64,000 nt of DNA from Desulfobacca sp. (lineage in GTDB: Bacteria; Desulfobacterota; Desulfobaccia; Desulfobaccales; Desulfobaccaceae): NCBI GenBank assembly GCA_020725545.1, contig DYEV01000034.1:1-64000 (forward strand), read 5' to 3'. This document shows, piece after piece, positions 35,866-41,243 of this stretch. Within the stretch, counting starts at the first letter, position 1; each line of letters opens with the position of its first letter. The translations under genes and the position numbers were made by a program. The notes under the pieces are model-generated. The model was not told the DNA's origin. It ran no database searches and worked only from the letters and a program-made list of their open reading frames with translations.

Positions 35866-37247
35866 GGATTCTCCTTATATCTACAACAATAATCAACAAA
35901 ATGGCGGGCCAGCAGGGGATTGCTGCCAAAATGCAGGTGCACGTAACTGGCCAGAGTGCGGTAGCGGCAGTATCCCTCCCGACCGGCGCCGCTGCCGCCA
36001 CGTCCCGCCAATTCGTACGAAGTCGCCAATACCTCGGTGCCGCTGACAATTTCCGAATAGTGGAACTCATGCCCCCGGGCCCGGGTGCCGACCGGCCCCA
36101 GGAGGCCAGGGGCTGTGACGATGATCTCCCGATAGCCCAATGCCTTGAGCCGCGGCAGCATCCGCACCTCCAAGGGCAGCACCCCGGCCAGGGCCAGGCG
36201 CTGGCCGGTCAGCGTCGTCAGTCCTTGGCTCAAATACATGAGGCCGCCGCATTCGGCGTAAATGGGCAGTCCCGCCGCGGCGCGCTCCCGGACGGCGTCC
36301 AGCAGGGTCGTGTTGCCCGCCAATTCCTGGGCAAAGACCTCGGGATAGCCGCCGCCGAAGTAGAGGCCGTCCAGGTTTTCCGGGAGGGCGCTCTCCCGCA
36401 AGGGCGAGAAGGGCACCAGTTGGGCGCCGGCCTGCCGGAGCAGTCGGAAGTTTTCCGGGTAATAGAAACAAAAGGCCTCATCCTGGGCCACTCCGAGGCG
36501 CATCCGGACCGGCGCCGACCTGTCCTCGTGGTCTCGCTCAGCCCTTGCTGGTATGATGGGAAGGACTTCCCACAATGCCTCCAGATCAAGATGGCGCTCC
36601 ACCAGGTCGGCTAATTCCTCCAGATACGCCGGGGTTAAGGGATGCTCCTGGGCCGTCACCAGCCCCAGATGGCGTTCCGGGATGGCCAGAGCCTCCTGGC
36701 GGGGCAGGCCTCCGAAGCAGGGCATGCCCGGTAATTGCGCCAAAGCCTGCTGCAGATACTCCAGGTGTCGGGGGCTGCCCACTTGATTCAAGATAACGCC
36801 AGCCAAAGGCAGATCAGGATCAAAGGTGGCAAAGCCGTGGACCAGAGCCGCCACACTGCGGGCCAGGGACCGGGCCGCCACCACCAGGAGCACGGGCAGA
36901 CCCAGCCACTTGGCCATCTGAGCCGTGGACCCGGCTTCGCTGGCCCCGTCATAGCCGTCGAAGAGGCCCATGACCCCTTCCACCAAAGCCAGGTCCGCAT
37001 CCCGGCAATGACGGCTGCACAGATCCTGGTTGGTCTCCCGGCTCAGCAGCCAACCATCCAAGTTGACTGCAGCACGGCCCGCAGCTTGGGCGAGATGCCC
37101 CGGATCGATGAAGTCAGGCCCCACCTTGAAGGGCTGCACCACCAGACCCCGCCGTTTGAACGCGGCCAGCAGTCCGAGGGCCACGGTGGTTTTGCCCACG
37201 CCGCTGTGCACCCCGGCGATGACCAGACCCCGGCAAGACTTGGTCAC
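35862..37247 (-). CDS. cbiA: Cobyrinate a,c-diamide synthase
   Basis: The 461-residue protein starts at GTG 37247, six bases after GAGG. An N-terminal ATPase-like domain (VIAGVHSGVGKTTVALGLLA) is followed by PFKVGPDFIDPGHLAQAAG. A C-terminal glutaminase domain carries the nucleophile in LPIYAECGGLMYLSQG and the ending GHEFHYSEIV. It amidates the a and c side chains of cobyrinate. It is the first gene of the operon, directly behind the riboswitch and attenuator. Confidence 0.95.
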   Translation of the reverse strand: MTKSCRGLVIAGVHSGVGKTTVALGLLAAFKRRGLVVQPFKVGPDFIDPGHLAQAAGRAAVNLDGWLLSRETNQDLCSRHCRDADLALVEGVMGLFDGYDGASEAGSTAQMAKWLGLPVLLVVAARSLARSVAALVHGFATFDPDLPLAGVILNQVGSPRHLEYLQQALAQLPGMPCFGGLPRQEALAIPERHLGLVTAQEHPLTPAYLEELADLVERHLDLEALWEVLPIIPARAERDHEDRSAPVRMRLGVAQDEAFCFYYPENFRLLRQAGAQLVPFSPLRESALPENLDGLYFGGGYPEVFAQELAGNTTLLDAVRERAAAGLPIYAECGGLMYLSQGLTTLTGQRLALAGVLPLEVRMLPRLKALGYREIIVTAPGLLGPVGTRARGHEFHYSEIVSGTEVLATSYELAGRGGSGAGREGYCRYRTLASYVHLHFGSNPLLARHFVDYCCRYKENP

Positions 37248-37308
37248 TCTAACCTCACGGCAATGCGTATTTGAACTATTTTCATGGCGCTGTGAGATGC
37301 GGTTGGTC

Positions 37309-37343
37309 AAAAAAAATCCTTAAGCCCCCGAAGAGACTTAAGG
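37309..37343 (-). terminator. Attenuator terminator of the cobalamin riboswitch
   Basis: On the minus strand CCTTAAGTCTC pairs with GGGGCTTAAGG around a TTCG tetraloop (an 11-bp stem with two G-U pairs; 37318-37343). It is followed after one A by eight T residues (37309-37316). An upstream GCTTAAGG (37366-37359) can pair with the 5' arm instead, forming an antiterminator. It lies about 60 bases upstream of the cbiA GTG. Confidence 0.9.
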
Positions 37344-37379
37344 AAAACCCGCTTTTATCCTTAAGCAGCTGGCCGGCTC

Positions 37380-37580
37380 GGCTTGACCGCGTGCCTCTGG
37401 CCGACAAAGTTGTTGGGCAGGTCTTCTGGCTCCCGGCTCAACCTACTCTCTGCGCCTTCCCGCCCCGCGAGGGGCAGTGGCTCCTGGCAGATTTCGTCCC
37501 CGGTCACAGCGGGGGGTCCGCGACGGCTCAACCGTCTTCCCTTTTAAACCTTCTGGGTACCCATTGCGCATATACTATCG
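37380..37580 (-). promoter_or_regulatory. Cobalamin (B12) riboswitch aptamer
   Basis: On the minus strand, in order: AAAAGGGAAGACGGTTGAGC, a CCGCTGTGACCGGGGACGAA segment, the B12-box region CTGCCAGGAGCCACTGCCCC, CGGGAAGG, and the closing GAGCCGGGAGCCAGAAGACC. These are the conserved blocks of the cobalamin riboswitch, in the right order and about 190 nt long. Placed upstream of cbiA with a terminator after it, adenosylcobalamin binding should favour termination and so lower B12 synthesis (family knowledge). Ends are approximate. Confidence 0.93.
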
Positions 37581-37728
37581 ACGGCAGAGCGCTTTTGTCA
37601 ATGCCCTTTTGCGTTCTATCACAATTTCACATAATCTCATCAAATTCTAACAATTAAGAAGCCTGGATTTAACGATATCTGCTTAATATATTTCGAAAGA
37701 AGACACGCAGAAACCTGGAGGCATAACC

Positions 37729-37932
37729 ATGGAACGAAAAGTTGTTTATCCCGCCGACAAGACCGATGTGGCGAAACTATTAGGAATTTCTGAGGATTTG
37801 GCCTCAGCCTGCCTCGCCAACGGACACATCATCCTCACCGACGACACCCGGCAGACCTTCATCCGCCTGCGGGATCTGTATCAGGTCCTGCGGCAGACCT
37901 CCCGTGGCCGGGGGTTGAAAGCCACCGCTTAG
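37729..37932 (+). CDS. Small protein of unknown function
   Basis: This open frame encodes 67 residues, MERKVVYPADKTDVAKLLGI at the start, with GGAGG 8 bases before the ATG. The middle (VAKLLGISEDLASACLANGH) could be a small helix-turn-helix, followed by a charged C-terminus (RQTSRGRGLKATA). The family is not recognised. It stands alone between the B12 riboswitch, which is transcribed away from it, and the tRNA gene. The good ribosome site and regular codons support a real gene. Confidence 0.6.
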   Translation: MERKVVYPADKTDVAKLLGISEDLASACLANGHIILTDDTRQTFIRLRDLYQVLRQTSRGRGLKATA

Positions 37933-38093
37933 ACCTTTCCTTACTGCATATGCCCTTCCTTAACACGCTCCTTGGCAAGGAAAAGGGAGAGGTTTGCCCT
38001 TGCACGGCCAACCCTAATCCAGTCGTCTTTTCTCCTACTTCCTCCCAAGACTTGACAGCCACCGAAAAAATAGATAAACAATGAACTGACAAA

Positions 38094-38169
38094 GGGGATG
38101 TAGCTCAGCTGGGAGAGCGCTAGCCTCGCATGCTAGAGGCCAGGGGTTCGAATCCCCTCATCTCCACCA
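38094..38169 (+). tRNA. tRNA-Ala (anticodon CGC)
   Basis: Acceptor GGGGATG pairs with CATCTCC (one G-U). D arm GCTCAGCTGGGAGAGC. Anticodon stem CTAGC/GCTAG with loop CTCGCAT, giving anticodon CGC. T arm AGGGGTTCGAATCCCCT. Discriminator A and encoded CCA. All arms are complete. It is followed by a hairpin and an AT-rich segment. Confidence 0.96.
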
Positions 38170-38186
38170 AAAAAGGCAAGTAATTA

Positions 38187-38221
38187 GCGGGAGTTAACAG
38201 GCAGGACCTGTTGACTCCCGC
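38187..38221. other. 15-bp hairpin just downstream of tRNA-Ala
   Basis: GCGGGAGTTAACAGG (38187-38201) pairs with CCTGTTGACTCCCGC (38207-38221) with one G-U, loop CAGGA. There is no clean T-run on the plus strand; on the minus strand a TTTTTT tract lies about 15 bases after it. It may be the tRNA transcript terminator or processing signal. Confidence 0.5.
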
Positions 38222-38400
38222 TTGCTTTGGGGGCCGCCGCCCTCTTTGCCATTTAACTGCCGTTATCCATTGCCATAATGTCATGGTGATATAGATGATT
38301 GAAAAGATGATTCCCGCTGATAGGCTGGAAACGGTCATGCTAAAAATTAACCTGCACCCGAAACTCATAATTTTCCCTTGAATGAAAAAACGGTCAGAAA

Positions 38401-38580
38401 TTACGCTTGATTTGCTACCGCGGCAACCCGCCTGCTCTGCAAATATTTTTCCTGGTTTTGCTCGTCAAACTTAATCCGGCCAGCGATGCGATAATAAGGC
38501 AACTTAGCCTCCCGTATCCAGCGTCGCAAAGTGCTTTCACTTATACTTTGCCGCTCTGCCCCCCCTTTAATGCCGATCAT
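38401..38580 (-). CDS. Excisionase-like small helix-turn-helix DNA-binding protein
   Basis: This 59-residue protein starts at ATG 38580, with AAAGG a few bases upstream. SISESTLRRWIREAKLPYYR (about 12-31) followed by AGRIKFDEQNQEKYLQSRRV is the MerR-like/excisionase HTH seen in Xis-type recombination directionality factors and in helix-turn-helix partners of mobile elements. A longer frame to 38634 starts with TTG and adds no homology. The gene sits about 230 bases from tRNA-Ala in AT-rich DNA, but no integrase is present. It is probably a leftover or a small regulator from a mobile element. Confidence 0.7.
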   Translation of the reverse strand: MIGIKGGAERQSISESTLRRWIREAKLPYYRIAGRIKFDEQNQEKYLQSRRVAAVANQA

Positions 38581-38777
38581 ATTTACCTTTGGAATATTGG
38601 CTAGAAATGACCAACTATCCCCGTAACTTAACAATATGATTAAGAATAAAAATAATTAAATTTATTTCATTGTATCACCCTTACTTAATAAGATCGATAG
38701 CATCATAACACTGATAAAAATTAATGATATAAATCAAAAAAATGCTGGCCTATCATTATCCATCCCGCCTTAAAAAC

Positions 38778-38882
38778 AAAAAACCGAATCGCCCATTTCA
38801 GGCAACCCGGCTTTCTTCCCATCCCTGTCAGACCCGTAGTGTTCCGCTCTACGTCCCTGTCGGCGTCTTTTTATGTAGGTAT
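38778..38882 (-). ncRNA. Putative structured leader or small RNA with intrinsic terminator
   Basis: Reading the minus strand from about 38882: a hairpin with arms GACGTAG and CTACGGGTC (two-base bulge), then GACAGGGATGGG, which repeats GACAGGGA seen before the hairpin. A strong final hairpin follows (CCGGGTTGCC, 38810-38801, with GGGCGATTCGG, 38794-38784), directly followed by TTTTTTGTTTTT. A promoter-like sequence precedes it. Fragments such as GGGAC, ACGGGTCT and AGCCGGGTTGCC resemble parts of GEMM-type (c-di-GMP) riboswitches, but the GGCAAACC block is missing, so I do not claim that class. Confidence 0.5.
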
Positions 38883-38883
38883 T

Positions 38884-38913
38884 ATTCTATCGATATGCAC
38901 ATAAGCCGGTCAA
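38884..38913 (-). promoter_or_regulatory. Sigma-70-type promoter for the structured RNA
   Basis: On the minus strand, TTGACC (38913-38908), an 18-base spacer and TAGAAT (38889-38884). Transcription would begin at about 38878, just before the hairpin unit. Spacing is slightly long but acceptable. Confidence 0.5.
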
Positions 38914-39080
38914 GTATAAACTATTGCAAAGAAACTTGGACTATATCATAATAGTAATTTGAGTATCGTCAAAATAGGCCAGGGAAGCGGTTCGGGTGAT
39001 CAATTTTTTGCTTTTGGCACAACCTCAAGGCATGCCTGTGGTTGGGGGGAGGTTTGAGGGGGAGGAGGCCGGGGGCTGTG

Positions 39081-39130
39081 CTCCCTGGCAGCAGCCCTTA
39101 AAAGCCCTTTTTCAAGAACCTGCCAGGGAG
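39081..39130. other. Perfect 11-bp inverted repeat downstream of HAD phosphatase gene
   Basis: CTCCCTGGCAG (39081-39091) and CTGCCAGGGAG (39120-39130), separated by 28 bases. It lies 31 bases beyond the end of the minus-strand HAD gene and may help terminate it. The rest of 38914-39160 is AT-rich at first, with no supported gene. Confidence 0.4.
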
Positions 39131-39160
39131 GTCCCTTATTCTTGCTGTGCTCTCTGGCCG

Positions 39161-39799
39161 TTAGAGAGAGCCTGGCGGCAGCAGGGCGAAAATCTGTCGA
39201 TGATCATCGATATGGGCCAGGGCCGGCAGCTGGGGGTTTTTATAGGCCACAAAAGGGACCCCAACGGTCGCGGCCAATTGGGCATCGACGTCGGCATCCC
39301 CCACATAGAGGGCCTGGTGGGGCGCCAAGTCAAAGGTGGTCAGAATAATCTGCAGGTAGCCGGGATGGGGTTTGGGAGACTGCACCTGGGCGCTGCTGAC
39401 CGTAAGGTCAAATAATGATTCCAACCGGTGGTGCGCCAAGACCAGGGGCAGGCTCTTGCCCCGATTGGTGGCAATGGCGGTGCGGTAGCGGCGGCGCAAA
39501 GCCACCAGGATCTGACGGACATGCGGCTCCAGACGGATTAGGGGGATGATGCCCTCGTTATCCAATTGTTTCTCATAGGTCCGGGCCGCCGCGGCCAAGG
39601 CGGCATCAGGAAAGAGATGCTCGATGACCTCCCGGGAGGTGCGGGTCTGGATGATCTCCAGGTGTTCGGCCCGGACCGGCCCCATGCCGAAGTGCTGCAG
39701 CAAACGGTTGTAATAGGCCACGTTGGCCTCTAAAGAATCAACCAGCACGCCGTCCAGATCATAGATCACGGCCCGGATGTCTTGGGGGCTTTGTTTCAT
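39161..39799 (-). CDS. HAD-superfamily phosphatase (phosphoglycolate phosphatase-like)
   Basis: The 212-residue haloacid dehalogenase-type hydrolase starts at ATG 39799. Motif I AVIYDLDGVLVDS (about 10-22) holds the nucleophile Asp; motif II is in RTAIATNRGKSLPLVL; motif III/IV regions are SSAQVQSPKPHPGYLQ and ALYVGDADVDAQLA. This layout fits Gph/PGP-like phosphatases or beta-phosphoglucomutase relatives; the substrate is not predictable. Genes around it are unrelated. Confidence 0.87.
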   Translation of the reverse strand: MKQSPQDIRAVIYDLDGVLVDSLEANVAYYNRLLQHFGMGPVRAEHLEIIQTRTSREVIEHLFPDAALAAAARTYEKQLDNEGIIPLIRLEPHVRQILVALRRRYRTAIATNRGKSLPLVLAHHRLESLFDLTVSSAQVQSPKPHPGYLQIILTTFDLAPHQALYVGDADVDAQLAATVGVPFVAYKNPQLPALAHIDDHRQIFALLPPGSL

Positions 39800-39950
39800 A
39801 AAATATTTCTTTTCTGGGACTGCGATTTTCTGCCAAGGGCGCCGGCAGAACAAGCCAATGGGAAAACTTGCAAATTTTTCAAAAAAAATTTATGCTATCA
39901 TTACATTTTCGGCCGGGTAGTTGACGGCCAGACCAAAAGGAGGAAGCATC

Positions 39951-40163
39951 ATGGGAAAAGAACAGGTAGCACGGGTGACGGAAATCATCGCTGAGTCACC
40001 CGTCGGCTTCCGGGAAGCCGTCAACGTCGGCTTTGCCCGGGCCTCCAAGACGCTGCGGGGCATCACCGGCATGCGGGTCGTGGAGCATCGGGTCTCCGTC
40101 AAGGACGGCAAAATCGACACGTATCGGGTCCGGTTGGAAGTTATCTTCATCCTGGATGATTGA
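39951..40163 (+). CDS. Dodecin family flavin-binding protein
   Basis: The 70-residue protein starts at ATG 39951 with AGGAGG upstream. The pattern EIIAESPVGFREAVNVGFAR (about 11-30) followed by TLRGITGMRVVEHRVSVKDG and a final YRVRLEVIFILDD strand is the dodecin fold. Dodecins form hollow dodecamers that store flavins or CoA. It is 8 bases before rtcA, so the two are likely cotranscribed. Confidence 0.9.
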   Translation: MGKEQVARVTEIIAESPVGFREAVNVGFARASKTLRGITGMRVVEHRVSVKDGKIDTYRVRLEVIFILDD

Positions 40164-40171
40164 TTTTCCCC

Positions 40172-41209
40172 ATGCTGGTTCTCGACGGGTCGTATGGCGA
40201 AGGGGGCGGTCAGATTGTCCGCAGCGCCTTGGCTCTGGCTGCCCTCACCAGGAGAACGGTACGTCTTGAGAACATCAGGGCCGGTCGTCCCAAACCCGGC
40301 CTCCGTCCCCAGCACCTCACCGCGGTCCGGGCGTTGGCCGAGATCACCGGCGCCACCATAAGCGGCGCGGACCTCGGCTCCTCCACCCTCACCTTTTCGC
40401 CCCAAGGCATCTTTCCCGGCACCTACCGTTTTGATGTGGCCCAACAGACCGGCAGTGCCGGCGCCGTTACCCTCTTGGCCCAAACCCTCCTGCCTTTGTT
40501 GGCCTTGGCCTCGCAGCCATCTTCCCTGGTCCTGCTCGGCGGCACCCATGTCCCCTGGAGTCCGCCGTTTCATTATTTGGCCTGGGTCTTTCTGCCGGCT
40601 GTGCAGCAGATGGGTCTGGCGGGGACCGCCGAGATCCGGCGCTGGGGTTTTTATCCCCGGGGTGGGGGCGAGATCCACCTGCGCCTGACGCCGGTGTCCC
40701 AGCTGCAAGGCGTGGATTGGACCACACCGCCGGCGCCCACGGCTTTTCAAGGGCTGTCGGCCGCCGCCAACCTCCCCGAGCACGTGATCCGGCGCCAGAG
40801 CCAATCCCTGCGAGAGCACCTGCCCTGGCCCCTGACCATCCGGGAAGAGAAAGCCCCGAGTCCGGGGCCGGGAAGCTTTGTCTTCCTGTGGGGACCGCAG
40901 GCCGGGTTTTCTTCCCTGGGAGCCAAGGGCAAACCGGCTGAACAGGTGGCGTTGGAGGCTGTCCAGGCTTTCCAGGGCTTCCGCCGTACCGCAGCCGGCG
41001 TAGACCGTCATCTGGCCGATCAGATCCTGCTGTATGCGGCTTTGGCTGCCGGCCCGACAACCCTGAGCACCGAAGCCATCACCCTGCACCTGTTGACCAA
41101 TATCTGGGTCATTCGCCAATTCCTGGACGTATCCATCGAGGTTAAGGGCGACCTGCAGCAACCAGGGACTATCCGGATACAAGGGCTTGGCTACCGTTCC
41201 AGCAAATAA
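40172..41209 (+). CDS. rtcA: RNA 3'-terminal phosphate cyclase
   Basis: The 345-residue RtcA converts RNA 3'-phosphate to a 2',3'-cyclic phosphate with ATP. Motifs: LDGSYGEGGGQIVRSALALA (about 4-23), RPKPGLRPQHLTAVRALAEI, RRWGFYPRGGGEIHL and the catalytic histidine in VDRHLADQILLYA (about 278-290). ATG 40172 has no good ribosome site and probably depends on coupling with the dodecin gene. RtcB and the RtcR regulator are not seen here. Confidence 0.94.
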   Translation: MLVLDGSYGEGGGQIVRSALALAALTRRTVRLENIRAGRPKPGLRPQHLTAVRALAEITGATISGADLGSSTLTFSPQGIFPGTYRFDVAQQTGSAGAVTLLAQTLLPLLALASQPSSLVLLGGTHVPWSPPFHYLAWVFLPAVQQMGLAGTAEIRRWGFYPRGGGEIHLRLTPVSQLQGVDWTTPPAPTAFQGLSAAANLPEHVIRRQSQSLREHLPWPLTIREEKAPSPGPGSFVFLWGPQAGFSSLGAKGKPAEQVALEAVQAFQGFRRTAAGVDRHLADQILLYAALAAGPTTLSTEAITLHLLTNIWVIRQFLDVSIEVKGDLQQPGTIRIQGLGYRSSK

Positions 41210-41243
41210 GGCGATTCTCTCCGCCTGCCTTTCAAAATGCCGC

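Noticed and set aside
38120-38368. Minus-strand frame ending with a VEMRGFEPLASS-like peptide
   Set aside because: The peptide is the antisense reading of tRNA-Ala, a well-known false annotation; no ribosome site or homology otherwise.
38778-38882. Firm call as a c-di-GMP (GEMM-I) riboswitch
   Set aside because: Several fragments match, but the GGCAAACC block and its helix are not found; kept only as a structured RNA candidate.
39890-41182. 430-codon minus-strand frame opposite dodecin and rtcA
   Set aside because: Shadow frame; spans two real genes with strong motifs.
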